Assembly: GCA_003510795.1 (NCBI GenBank)
Contig: DOKP01000055.1
Span: forward strand, 1-20,294
Direction of reading: 5' to 3'
From: Candidatus Moraniibacteriota bacterium
GTDB lineage: Bacteria; Patescibacteriota; Minisyncoccia; Moranbacterales; UBA9337
DNA: 20,294 nt
A program made the translations under genes and the position numbers. How positions within the stretch are numbered: position 1 is the stretch's first letter; each line of letters begins with the position of its first letter. The notes below the pieces were generated by a model. The model had not been told where the DNA came from and searched no databases. It worked only from the letters and a program-made list of their open reading frames with translations. Of the stretch, positions 5,117-12,548 are shown piece by piece.

Positions 5117-6676
5117 CTAATTAAACAGCGAATCACATTCCATTTGTGTGGGTTTTTCTAGGTTCATGATTTCCAAAATCGTGGGAGCGATATTACCCAA
5201 TTTGCCACCAATTTTTAGTTCTTTGTTTTTAAAACTACCTCCCAAAACAGAAAAAATAACTTTATTTTTGGTATGAAAAGTATTGGGCAATTCTTGGCCA
5301 TCTATAACATCAATCATATTGTCGGCGTTGCCGTGATCGGCAGTTACTAGTAACGTACCTTTTCTTTTTGAGATTTCATTCCAAAGGATAGCTAATTTTT
5401 TATCGACAAATTCTACCGCTTTAACAGTAGCTTTTATATCACCGGTGTGCCCCACCATATCAGCATTGGCAAAATTAATACCATAAAAATCATACTCTGA
5501 ATTTCTTATTTTCCCCAAAACAAAATTGGAAATTTTTTCCGCTGACATTTCAGGGGCTTTGGCATAAGAACCGATAGCCAGAGATGGCACCAAAAGTCTG
5601 TCTTCTCCAGCCACACTATCCGCATATCCCCCATTAAAAAAATAAGTGATATGGGCATATTTTTCACCTTCAGCAATATAAAATTGTTTTTTATCTTTTA
5701 AAGCTATCGGCAATGAACCCTCAACCTGCGTACTGATAAAAGCGGTGTGCACATCCAAATCCGGGCCGAAGTCCCCCATTGAAACAAAATGCAAATCTTT
5801 TATTTTTTCAATTTTTGGAATCTTATCATTTTTCTTTATATTGTCCCCGATTTCAACAAATAATTTAGTAAATTGTCTCCCTCGGTCTGATCTAAAATTA
5901 AAGAAAACAACACTATCTTTTTCGCCCAGTGTGGCAACAGGTGAATTGTTTTCCCAAATAACAGTCGGCAGAACTGTTTCGTCTAATTCTCCTCGCTCAT
6001 AAGCGTTACCGATTGCTTCTTCTGGAGAATTAGCTTTTTCCCCTTTGGAAAAAACTACCGCATTGTACGCTTTTATTAATCTATCCCAATTCTTAGCTCT
6101 ATCCATCGCCCAAAACCTCCCACTGATTGAGGCTATTTTACCAATACCTTCGGTTTTAATAATCTCTTTATAATTTTCCAATAAGTTTAAAGCACACTTC
6201 GGATAAGAATCTCTTCCGTCCGTAAACAAATGGCAATAAACTTTTTCAATGCCATTTTTTTTAGCAAGCCGAAGTAACATTCTGAAATGATTAGGGCTAC
6301 TGTGTTGGCTATCAGCAGTGCTCATCAGCCCCATTAAATGAAATTTGCTTTTGTTAACTTTAGCATTTCTTATAGCGCTAATCAAAACTGGGTTAGAAAA
6401 AAATTTTCCACTCTCAATTTCTTTGTCTATGATATATGAATCTTGGGTAACGACGCGACCTCCTCCAATATTTATGTGTCCTGCTTCTGAACCACTCATT
6501 TGATTTTCATTTAATCCTACTGCTCGTCCGGTAGCGTCCAATAATGTAAAAGGAAATTTTTCTTTGAGGTTATCCATAAAAGGAGTTTTCGCCAAAGAAA
6601 TAGCGTTAGCTCTATTTTCTGGAGCCTCCCCCCAGCCATCCAAGATCACCAACACTGTCGGCTTTTTGTTTTGCAT
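5117..6676 (-). CDS. gpmI: 2,3-bisphosphoglycerate-independent phosphoglycerate mutase
   Basis: Interconverts 3- and 2-phosphoglycerate through a phosphoserine intermediate with two metal ions, in the cytosol. At 519 aa the length is normal. Visible family features are the metal-site ILDGWGE (11-17), the nucleophile Ser63 in QMSGSEAGHINIGGG, H125, TDGRDS (152-157), FFNFRSDR, and the C-terminal metal site TADHGNADN. Two motifs deviate from textbook members: the usual QMGNSEVGH reads QMSGSEAGH, and the SDGGVHSH region reads TADSQHSS while keeping the histidine. It lies 105 bp after eno on the same strand and probably shares its transcript, so two consecutive glycolytic steps are encoded together. 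Start context is ACAAATATG without a Shine-Dalgarno. Confidence 0.95.
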   Translation of the reverse strand: MQNKKPTVLVILDGWGEAPENRANAISLAKTPFMDNLKEKFPFTLLDATGRAVGLNENQMSGSEAGHINIGGGRVVTQDSYIIDKEIESGKFFSNPVLISAIRNAKVNKSKFHLMGLMSTADSQHSSPNHFRMLLRLAKKNGIEKVYCHLFTDGRDSYPKCALNLLENYKEIIKTEGIGKIASISGRFWAMDRAKNWDRLIKAYNAVVFSKGEKANSPEEAIGNAYERGELDETVLPTVIWENNSPVATLGEKDSVVFFNFRSDRGRQFTKLFVEIGDNIKKNDKIPKIEKIKDLHFVSMGDFGPDLDVHTAFISTQVEGSLPIALKDKKQFYIAEGEKYAHITYFFNGGYADSVAGEDRLLVPSLAIGSYAKAPEMSAEKISNFVLGKIRNSEYDFYGINFANADMVGHTGDIKATVKAVEFVDKKLAILWNEISKRKGTLLVTADHGNADNMIDVIDGQELPNTFHTKNKVIFSVLGGSFKNKELKIGGKLGNIAPTILEIMNLEKPTQMECDSLFN

Positions 6677-6781
6677 ATTTGTTTAGGTTTTAGTTATTAG
6701 TTTGTTAGTTTTTAGAGTGCAAGGTGAATTAGGCAAATATATGTTTTTCTTATCTAAAAACTACAACCTACAATCTATAAA
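6677..6781. repeat. Imperfect palindrome between eno and gpmI
   Basis: GGTTTTAGTTATTAGTTTG...AGTTTTTAG at the left is matched by CTAAAAACTACAACCTACAA...CTAGTT at the right. It resembles the spacer at 597-665. It could form a hairpin within the eno-gpmI transcript and set a ratio between the two. Confidence 0.45.
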
Positions 6782-8041
6782 CTAGTTAGCTAGCTGCTCA
6801 TTAATTCTCAGCATTCTGTTATATTTACAAATTCTTTCTCCACGAGAGAGTGAACCGGTTTTAATGAAATCAGCATTTGTTCCCGCCGCTAAGTCAGCGA
6901 TAAATTCATCGGTAGTTTCTCCACTTCGATGAGATATTACTACTTTCATATCGTTTTGTTTAGCCAAATTTATGCAATCAATAGTTTCGCTAAGAGTTCC
7001 GATTTGATTTACTTTTATAAGCACACTGTTGCAAGCTTTTTCTTCTATCGCTTTTTTAAGTCTCTTAACATTAGTTACCAGTAAATCGTCTCCAATAGTC
7101 ATTACTTCATTGCCAATTTTTTCATTCATCATTCTCCAGCCACTCCAATCCTCTTCAGCCAAACCATCTTCCACTGACATAATATTATATTTACTAACCC
7201 AATCCTTATACAGATTAACTAAATTTTCTTTACTAAGTTTCTCATTTTCTGGCTTTAAGAAATATTGGTCTTCCTCAGCCTCATAAAAAGAATTAGCTGC
7301 TGCATCTAAACCAATGAAAACCTCTACTCCTGGCTTATAGCCGGCTTCCGCGATAGCTTGATTTATGACTTCTAAAGCTTGAGAATTACTTTCCAAGTGC
7401 GGCGCAAAACCCCCTTCATCCCCCACCGCCGTACTTTGATTTAAGGAAGTCAAAATTTTCTTTAGGGCAAAAAAGACTTCGCTTCCCGCTCGCAGTTGCT
7501 CGGCATAGCCGATAATTCCTCGTGGAACCAATTTAAATTCTTGGATACTTAAACCTGAATCCGAATGCTCTCCGCCATTTAGAATATTAAACATTGGAAT
7601 AGTTTTAAATCCGTCTAACTTAAATCCAAAAGTATCGGCGATATACTGATATAATTCTTTGCCTTGACTGATGGCAGTTGCCCGACACACTGCCAAAGAA
7701 ATGCCCAAAATTGCATTGGCGCCTAAATTAGTCTTGTTTTCTGTCGCGTCTAATTCTAGCATCTTAGCATCAATTTCTCTCTGATTTGCACTCTCCATTC
7801 CTACAATTACTGATGCGATTTTTTCATTTACGTTCGCTACCGCTTTAAGGACGCCCTTTCCTCCATAACGATTTTTATCTTCATCTCGAAGTTCAAGTGC
7901 CTCCTTTGAGCCAGTTGAGGCTCCGCTAGGCACACCCGCTGTGGCCTTTATTCCACCTTCTAAAGTCACTTCCACTTCGACGGTCGGGTTACCGCGTGAA
8001 TCAAGAATTTCTCGAGCGTATATTTTTTCTATTTTTGCCAT
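6782..8041 (-). CDS. eno: Enolase
   Basis: Phosphopyruvate hydratase, converting 2-phosphoglycerate to phosphoenolpyruvate. At 419 aa it is complete. Signature segments are EILDSRGNPTVEVEV, the catalytic loop GVPSGASTG (36-44), VGDEGGFAP with E209 (general acid), metal ligands D246, E291 and D318, LIKVNQIGTLSET with catalytic K343, and SHRSGETTD (370-378). It is the first gene of eno-gpmI. An upstream promoter at 8159-8187 gives a leader of about 110 nt made of TTTTAGCAT-type repeats. No Shine-Dalgarno is apparent. Confidence 0.97.
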   Translation of the reverse strand: MAKIEKIYAREILDSRGNPTVEVEVTLEGGIKATAGVPSGASTGSKEALELRDEDKNRYGGKGVLKAVANVNEKIASVIVGMESANQREIDAKMLELDATENKTNLGANAILGISLAVCRATAISQGKELYQYIADTFGFKLDGFKTIPMFNILNGGEHSDSGLSIQEFKLVPRGIIGYAEQLRAGSEVFFALKKILTSLNQSTAVGDEGGFAPHLESNSQALEVINQAIAEAGYKPGVEVFIGLDAAANSFYEAEEDQYFLKPENEKLSKENLVNLYKDWVSKYNIMSVEDGLAEEDWSGWRMMNEKIGNEVMTIGDDLLVTNVKRLKKAIEEKACNSVLIKVNQIGTLSETIDCINLAKQNDMKVVISHRSGETTDEFIADLAAGTNADFIKTGSLSRGERICKYNRMLRINEQLAN

Positions 8042-8050
8042 AACTTTATC

Positions 8051-8089
8051 ATTTTAGCATCTTAACATTATAACATTTTAGCATTTTAG
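8051..8089. repeat. TTTTAGCATCTTAACATT intergenic repeat in the eno leader
   Basis: The 19-bp sequence at 8051-8069 recurs exactly at 10667-10685, followed in both by further TTTTAGCA units. Shorter members occur at 1050-1118. Confidence 0.65.
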
Positions 8090-8158
8090 AAAAATCCATT
8101 GTGCTGTGTGTGTTGATATGTTAATAGGCTACATTGTTAATATTGGTTTATACTCTAA

Positions 8159-8187
8159 ATTATACTATTTTAAAAAATTTAAGACAA
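8159..8187 (-). promoter_or_regulatory. eno-gpmI promoter
   Basis: On the minus strand, -35 TTGTCT (8187-8182), a 17-nt spacer and consensus -10 TATAAT (8164-8159). It lies between the DUF167 stop and eno, separating eno from the electron-transfer operon. Confidence 0.65.
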
Positions 8188-8216
8188 GGAAAATAAATTC
8201 AATTTTTAATTTGAAA

Positions 8217-8444
8217 TTAACGCAAGATATTTATGTCTATCATTTTTATTTTGGCTGATTTCCCACCCACAATATTGACAGCGTTTTTGGCTACGCCGAA
8301 ATGTTTAGCTAATATTTTTATCAGCATCTCGTTAGCCTCACCGTCCACTGGCGGAGCAGTTACTTTTATTTTATAATCACCCTCTCCAATTTTTTTAATT
8401 TCATTTCTAGATGAGCGAGCGATAACTCTGGCATAAATTCTCAT
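8217..8444 (-). CDS. DUF167 (YggU-family) small protein
   Basis: 75-aa protein of the DUF167/YggU family, a small alpha/beta fold found in bacteria, archaea and eukaryotes with no established function. Family hallmarks are present: an initial beta strand (IYARVIARSSRNEI), the KVTAPPVDGEANEMLI core (28-43), and IVGGKSAKIKMIDI. Its ATG overlaps the TGA of the ferric-reductase-like gene in an ATGA junction, so it is translationally coupled. This is probably an accident of operon packing; I see no direct link to electron transfer. Confidence 0.85.
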   Translation of the reverse strand: MRIYARVIARSSRNEIKKIGEGDYKIKVTAPPVDGEANEMLIKILAKHFGVAKNAVNIVGGKSAKIKMIDINILR

Positions 8445-9304
8445 ATTTGTTGTCTTTTTCTTTGAATGAACTTAATTATTCTAGTAAAAATATTAATCGC
8501 TATAATAACAACTAAAAATATATTTGCCCCGATAAAAATATTTCGCGCCATTCCGCTAGCCAAATCTGTGCCTAAATATAGCGCGTGATATACTGCCATT
8601 GTGTAAAGAGCGATATTTAAAAAGTGAACTACGCGCCAAATTCCATGCTTGATAAATTTTTTCAGATAAGAAGTCAGGATTAAAACTATCATTAAATACA
8701 TAGCTAAAATCCCCATAGCTAACTCTGGCGAGTAAGTTTTATTAAAAAACGGAACTAATATATCCAGCCATGTGAATTGAAGATATTTATCAAACAACAA
8801 CGCTCCACTATGAACAAAGACAAGAATTAGGGTTTGCAACGAAAGCCATCTATGAATATTTAGGGTATAGATGGGTTTAAAAATTTTATTTAAGATCGGG
8901 GTTCGGATACTAAGACCTAAAAACATCACGATATATAAAAGAGAAAAAGAAATCAAACCCGTCACTCTCGCCACATACCAAGCCCAAGGCGCTTCATTTT
9001 CAAGCACAGTCGTACTTTCGCTAATAATCTTGGTGGCCATGGGAGAAAGGTTATCCAAAGGATTGGTTTGTCCCAAAATTTCTGCCCCATCATAAAATCC
9101 ATCACTATCAGAATCTGGATTGAGTGGATCAGTTTTAAAAATTTCTTTTTCACCCAAATCAGTTAGTCCATCCAAATCACTATCCAATATTAATTCTTCT
9201 TTGTAGTCTAATCTTGTCTCAGCGTTATCTTGGGCCGATGCACAGTTAATTTCCAAGAATAATCCCGCAATAATCAAACTACTAATCATTATCTTGTTTT
9301 TCAT
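8441..9304 (-). CDS. Ferric-reductase-like haem membrane protein with exported Ca-binding repeats
   Basis: 287 aa. Residues 1-25 form a signal peptide (likely cleavage after CASA). Residues 41-80 hold two thrombospondin type 3-like Asp-rich repeats (DSDLDGLTD and DSDSDGFYD), usual calcium binders, placed outside the membrane. From about 105 on come five or six membrane helices of the ferric reductase-like transmembrane family (also seen in MsrQ and NADPH oxidases), with candidate haem-ligand histidines H151, H165, H227 and H240. There is no FAD/NAD domain, so electrons must come from a partner. It starts 4 bp after the apbE-like gene and overlaps DUF167, so the three form a tight operon. The family call is confident; the electron donor and acceptor are unknown. 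Confidence 0.85.
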   Translation of the reverse strand: MKNKIMISSLIIAGLFLEINCASAQDNAETRLDYKEELILDSDLDGLTDLGEKEIFKTDPLNPDSDSDGFYDGAEILGQTNPLDNLSPMATKIISESTTVLENEAPWAWYVARVTGLISFSLLYIVMFLGLSIRTPILNKIFKPIYTLNIHRWLSLQTLILVFVHSGALLFDKYLQFTWLDILVPFFNKTYSPELAMGILAMYLMIVLILTSYLKKFIKHGIWRVVHFLNIALYTMAVYHALYLGTDLASGMARNIFIGANIFLVVIIAINIFTRIIKFIQRKRQQI

Positions 9305-9308
9305 AAAT

Positions 9309-10220
9309 TTAAACTAATCTTTTAGATTTGATTATTTTTTTGTCATTTTTTAGAAAAATACTTTTTATCCTGTTCTCATCAGAAAATTTTAGCCCTTTCT
9401 CCAATCCCATCAAAAACAAAACTTTAGCCATAACATCCGCTTCTTGAGTTGTCCCTGCAATTACTGTTACTGATTTTAAATCAAAACTAAATTCATCTAC
9501 ATTTTTCGGATTTATCAAATGATGGAATTTTTTACCATCTATCTCCCAATATTTACGCGTATTTCCGCTGGTGGCAATTCCTTCATTGGAAATTTCTGCA
9601 ATTATTTCATTTTCATTTTCTGATTCTTCTAGTGCTATTCCCCATTTTTCCCCTCTCTTATTCAGTCCACTAGCATGCATATCCCCGCCCGAATCCACCA
9701 AAAAATTTCTCCAACCTCTCGAAAATAAAAACTCGGCCACCTTGTCAGTTATGTAGCCTTTGGCAATTCCGGAAAAATCAATTTTTCTTAAAAATTTTAC
9801 TTTTCCTCCTGAAATTATTAAATCTTGGGCCAAATCTTTTTTAAAAATTTCTGTCAAAAAACCATCCTTCGCATCAAAAACATTTTCTTTAAAATTTTTT
9901 CGGTACCCCATCCCATCCAATCTCTCCAAAATTCTTGGGTCAAAAAATTTATCACTTTTCAAATAATAATCTAATGATTTTTTAGCTAAATAAATAATAT
10001 CATCACTGCCTTCCTGAAATACTCCCAAATTATTATTCAATTTGGAAAGTTCACTCCTCGGATTAAATCTGCTAAAAGTTAATTCCTTTCTTTTATAAAT
10101 ATTTTTTACTTCAGCAAAAGTTGCTAGAATTTTCTCCGTTTCTTCTTTTGGGGCAATGATTCCGATATAAATATCTGTTCCAAGCGCTTTAAAATTTTCT
10201 TCAAAAATATTTTCTTCCAT
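9309..10220 (-). CDS. apbE: ApbE-family FAD:protein FMN transferase
   Basis: ApbE enzymes attach FMN from FAD covalently to Thr/Ser in target proteins of redox complexes. The 303-aa protein shows SRFNPRSELSKLN (50-62), DFSGIAKGYITDK (148-160), NFLVDSGGDMHASG (172-185), IATSGNTRKYW (215-225), HHLINP (233-238) and SVTVIAGTTQEADVMAK (250-266). Two things are odd. There is no signal peptide or lipobox, although most ApbE proteins are exported. And the metal-site segment usually written ADALAT reads ADVMAK, so the Thr ligand is Lys266. It may act in the cytosol or be altered in activity. It lies directly upstream of the ferric-reductase-like gene. AAGGAGG occurs but 15 nt from the ATG. Confidence 0.88.
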   Translation of the reverse strand: MEENIFEENFKALGTDIYIGIIAPKEETEKILATFAEVKNIYKRKELTFSRFNPRSELSKLNNNLGVFQEGSDDIIYLAKKSLDYYLKSDKFFDPRILERLDGMGYRKNFKENVFDAKDGFLTEIFKKDLAQDLIISGGKVKFLRKIDFSGIAKGYITDKVAEFLFSRGWRNFLVDSGGDMHASGLNKRGEKWGIALEESENENEIIAEISNEGIATSGNTRKYWEIDGKKFHHLINPKNVDEFSFDLKSVTVIAGTTQEADVMAKVLFLMGLEKGLKFSDENRIKSIFLKNDKKIIKSKRLV

Positions 10221-10244
10221 ATTATTCTCTGGTCCCCTCCTTCT

Positions 10245-10312
10245 TATGCCGGCCCGCTTCGACGAGCTAGCGAGGCGAGTAGGTAGGCCTGCCTGCCGAT
10301 AGGTAGGGGTTT
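10245..10312. repeat. GC-rich repeat island upstream of apbE
   Basis: In an otherwise AT-rich gap, this block holds two direct TAGGTAGG copies and the palindrome AGGTAGGCCTGCCT, followed by GCCGATAGG. GCCGGCCCGC opens the block. Similar GC-rich words (GCCCGCCTGC/GCGGGCAGGC) form a hairpin at 15210-15243. No gene is visible. Confidence 0.55.
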
Positions 10313-10321
10313 GATAGAATA

Positions 10322-10660
10322 TTATTTTTCAAAATTATCCACAATGCCATTTCTATCGTTGTCCTCTACTATATAAATTTCAGCGATATTTGGATGCTTA
10401 TCATCTTTATCAAGAATTCCATCTCCATCGCTATCTTTTAAGATAACAGTTTCTACACTTTTACTCGTACTTGTTGTAGCTTGAGTGACTACATTGGAAT
10501 TAGAGTCAGAGCTGCTGCTTTCACGCCTTTCCTCTTCATTTTCGTCTTCATCATCTTCGTCATCCTCAGCATTGACGGCAAAACTGCCTCCTGCTAAAAA
10601 CATTAGTATCAAAATCATGCCCCACCATTTTATTTTTTCTTTTTTCATATATTTAATCAT
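10322..10660 (-). CDS. Exported acidic protein with thrombospondin type 3-like repeats
   Basis: 112-aa protein of unknown function. Residues 5-31 form a signal peptide (basic MKKEKIKWW, hydrophobic core, AVNA before AEDD). Residues 32-46 are almost all Asp and Glu, followed by a Ser/Thr linker. The last 40 residues carry two Asp-rich calcium-binding-type repeats (DSDGDGILD about 76-84 and DNDRNGIVD about 100-108), as in its neighbour the ferric-reductase-like protein. Met5 is an alternative start. It belongs to the same minus-strand run as apbE, about 100 bp upstream of it. No ApbE flavinylation motif (Dxx[ST]GA[ST]) is visible. Confidence 0.75.
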   Translation of the reverse strand: MIKYMKKEKIKWWGMILILMFLAGGSFAVNAEDDEDDEDENEEERRESSSSDSNSNVVTQATTSTSKSVETVILKDSDGDGILDKDDKHPNIAEIYIVEDNDRNGIVDNFEK

Positions 10661-10691
10661 ATTAGCATTTTAGCATCTTAACATTTTAGCA
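10661..10691. repeat. Second copy of the TTTTAGCATCTTAACATT repeat
   Basis: Bases 10667-10685 are identical to 8051-8069. The copy sits immediately upstream of the exported acidic protein's start, just as the other copy sits immediately upstream of eno. Confidence 0.65.
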
Positions 10692-10770
10692 AGCTTGCAT
10701 TCACAGTTTCGCAAATTCCTAAATTTCTACTTTATAAACTTTACAACTTTAAAAACTTTACCAACTAGCA

Positions 10771-11088
10771 TCAAGACGTCTTGGTTTTCTTGTCTGGAGA
10801 TTTAGTTTTTACTTCTGGAGTTGTCGTAGTTTTTGTAGTAACAGTATTTTGCTGTTCGATTGCTTTGGGCGCAGTGTTTAGATCCCTTAGTTTATTTTCT
10901 CTTTCGGTAGCTATTTTATTTTGGATGCTTGCTACAGTTGCATCTATCGGCACAACATTTTCTTCTGTCTTATTTTCCAGAGAAAATTTATTTTTATCCC
11001 GATCTTTCATTCCACAGATAGCTAAAGCTACGATAAGTATGTTTACCACAAAAACTCCTATTTTATAACCATGTTTTTTTATCTCCAT
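10771..11088 (-). CDS. Small one-TM protein with a Lys/Thr-rich tail
   Basis: 105-aa protein, not recognised. A hydrophobic helix at residues about 10-25 (IGVFVVNILIVALAIC) is followed by a charged segment and a low-complexity C-terminus of Thr, Lys and Pro (TTKTTTTPEVKTKSPDKKTK). It could be a membrane anchor with a disordered extracytoplasmic tail. It starts 19 bp after the metallophosphoesterase stop and is probably in the same operon. It could be an unrelated lineage-specific protein; the reading frame is supported by its place in the operon and a composition unlike the antisense frame. Confidence 0.65.
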   Translation of the reverse strand: MEIKKHGYKIGVFVVNILIVALAICGMKDRDKNKFSLENKTEENVVPIDATVASIQNKIATERENKLRDLNTAPKAIEQQNTVTTKTTTTPEVKTKSPDKKTKTS

Positions 11089-11107
11089 AATATTCTAAAA
11101 TTATTTT

Positions 11108-11926
11108 TTATAACTCTATTTTATAATAAAGTTCTTGTCCGCCTTCTAGGGAAACAGACGGAATTAAATGATGGACTATTCCATCTTTTTCTATTTCATT
11201 ATCATATGTATGCCAATGACCTAAAAAAATATGCTTAACATTTCCGCTTTGAACAAATATCTCTTCTAAGTATGCATAATCTTTTCTTATCGTACCCGGA
11301 TTGCCGGGCACAAACATTGGAATGTGCATAGCAATGATAATTTTTTTGTCAGTTTTTAATTTTTCCTTAAGCCAGTTTAATTGCTCCTGATCGATAAAGC
11401 CCCTGCCATGATCATCAATCCCTGTTATGTCGGGATAAGTAGCTGAATTATCCAAAACTATTATCCTCCGTTTCTTTTTATCTATATAATAATATCTTTC
11501 TTTAGATAATAGTTCATTAAAATGAAGCAATTTGTCATGATTGCCCTTGACCCAGACCATCGGATAACCTTTAGTTATTTTCAATAATTTTTTGGTATTT
11601 TTCCGACTGGGACGATTCAAATTGTCCCCCAAGGCAATAATTAAATCCACTTTTCCCATCTCGCGCAAAGCTTTCGTTAAATTTATTTCAAAATCTATTG
11701 GAATTATGACATTTTTCTCATCTTCTTGTCTATATTTTTGATCGCCAGCATGGATATCGGCAATAAAGCCAACCACCAAAGGGGCATTATAATAATTTAA
11801 AAATCCAATGATTCCAATAGATATTGCTAGAAAAATACCCAATCCTAATATTTTTAAGTTTCTTTTATTCTTAAAAAAAACAGCCACCTTACTAGGATAA
11901 ATTTTAAATTCTTTCTTTAATTTCAT
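11108..11926 (-). CDS. Membrane-anchored metallophosphoesterase
   Basis: 272-aa calcineurin-like phosphoesterase. A membrane helix at about 25-45 is followed by the catalytic domain. All metal-site blocks are visible: FIADIHAGD (D57, H59), ALGDNLNR (G100-D101-N102), WVKGNHDK (G128, N129, H130, D131), AMHIP (H201) and LGHWHTYD (H237, H239). The substrate cannot be named; related proteins act on nucleotides, phospholipids or phosphoproteins. The N-in orientation of the basic start suggests that the enzyme faces outwards. Its start overlaps the upstream small gene by 23 bp, indicating translational coupling. Confidence 0.88.
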   Translation of the reverse strand: MKLKKEFKIYPSKVAVFFKNKRNLKILGLGIFLAISIGIIGFLNYYNAPLVVGFIADIHAGDQKYRQEDEKNVIIPIDFEINLTKALREMGKVDLIIALGDNLNRPSRKNTKKLLKITKGYPMVWVKGNHDKLLHFNELLSKERYYYIDKKKRRIIVLDNSATYPDITGIDDHGRGFIDQEQLNWLKEKLKTDKKIIIAMHIPMFVPGNPGTIRKDYAYLEEIFVQSGNVKHIFLGHWHTYDNEIEKDGIVHHLIPSVSLEGGQELYYKIEL

Positions 11927-12158
11927 GCTTTATTTTATCATCTAAATTATCCGGCAACATATCTCCTGGCGGATTATGTTTGGTAGCTTCAAAATAAATA
12001 ATATCCCTTATTTGCAGAATGATATTTTTCGAATCTGTTTTTAATTCTTCTTTAATTGAAATATTTTTTTGCTGACTAAGGATAATCACTGCGCCAATAA
12101 AAACAAATAACAGAAAGAAGCACACTATAAAAATAACAAAAAATATCTTTTTAAACAT
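11904..12158 (-). CDS. Small single-TM protein (84 aa)
   Basis: Unrecognised 84-aa protein. Residues 4-28 (MFKKIFFVIFIVCFFLLFVF and on) form a strong membrane helix. The soluble part (about 30-84) is charged and contains KHNPPGDMLPDNLDDKIKHE. It is the first gene of the metallophosphoesterase/ApbE operon and overlaps the next gene by 23 bp. It could be an accessory subunit of the phosphoesterase. An extended -10 promoter lies 25 bp upstream. Confidence 0.7.
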   Translation of the reverse strand: MFKKIFFVIFIVCFFLLFVFIGAVIILSQQKNISIKEELKTDSKNIILQIRDIIYFEATKHNPPGDMLPDNLDDKIKHEIKERI

Positions 12159-12182
12159 AAAATTATTTTATTTTGTTAATTA

Positions 12183-12211
12183 ACTATACCACATTTTCTT
12201 AACTTAGAAAA
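12183..12211 (-). promoter_or_regulatory. Probable extended -10 promoter of the membrane-protein operon
   Basis: On the minus strand TGTGG precedes -10 TATAGT (12188-12183). The -35 (TTTTCT at 17-nt spacing) is weak. It would drive the small TM protein, phosphoesterase and probably the genes through DUF167. Confidence 0.5.
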
Positions 12212-12257
12212 GCAAAATTTTTGTAAAAATTTTTGTAACTCCTCACTGACCGATGCA

Positions 12258-12548
12258 ATGTAACTCCTCACTGACCCCTTTATAATGAAAACAAATTACA
12301 TAGTCCGTCTTTGCGAGGAGGTACTCCGACGAAGCAATCCAGAACAACATTTTAATATCAAGACTTTAAGCTTCCTGGATCGCCACGAAAATATTGAGTA
12401 CCCGCTATTCTATATTAGCGAGGCAAGCAATATTTTTTCGCGAAGACGGGCAGAATCTTGGACTGCCACGCAATTTGAAAGTACTCAAATTACTCGCAGA
12501 GACGGGGTAAAAAAAGACATGCGAGAGGGGGTCAATGAGGAGTTACAT
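12258..12548. mobile_element. 291-bp MITE-like element with 21-bp terminal inverted repeats
   Basis: The left end ATGTAACTCCTCACTGACCC (12258-12278, plus one C) is matched by the inverted right end 12528-12548 with one mismatch in 21. An extra direct copy of the end sequence lies outside at 12234-12251. No transposase is encoded. The interior is made of repeat units: one inverted (12303-12343) and two direct (12373-12450, 12457-12506) copies of the TGGATTGCCACG...CTCGCAAAGACGG sequence also found at 5026-5069. The right end supplies the stop codon of the adjoining reverse transcriptase remnant. It is probably a non-autonomous element moved by a transposase elsewhere. Confidence 0.65.
12303..12506. 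repeat. Three nested copies of the TGGATTGCCACG/CTCGCAAAGACGG repeat
   Basis: Unit 1 is inverted (12303-12343); units 2 (12373-12450) and 3 (12457-12506) are direct. Ends are conserved, but each middle is a different palindrome around GTAC: unit 2 has AATATTG/CAATATT and CGCTA/TAGCG, unit 3 has AATTTGA/TCAAATT. No protein-coding reading is credible. Confidence 0.6.

Noticed and set aside
10755..11100. Plus-strand 95-aa hydrophobic frame opposite the small one-TM protein
   Set aside because: Its hydrophobicity comes from the complement of Lys/Thr-rich codons, and the minus frame fits the operon.
12234..12278. CRISPR array, because of the direct TAACTCCTCACTGACC copies
   Set aside because: Only two direct copies with a short gap, plus one inverted copy far away. 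No regular spacers and no cas genes.
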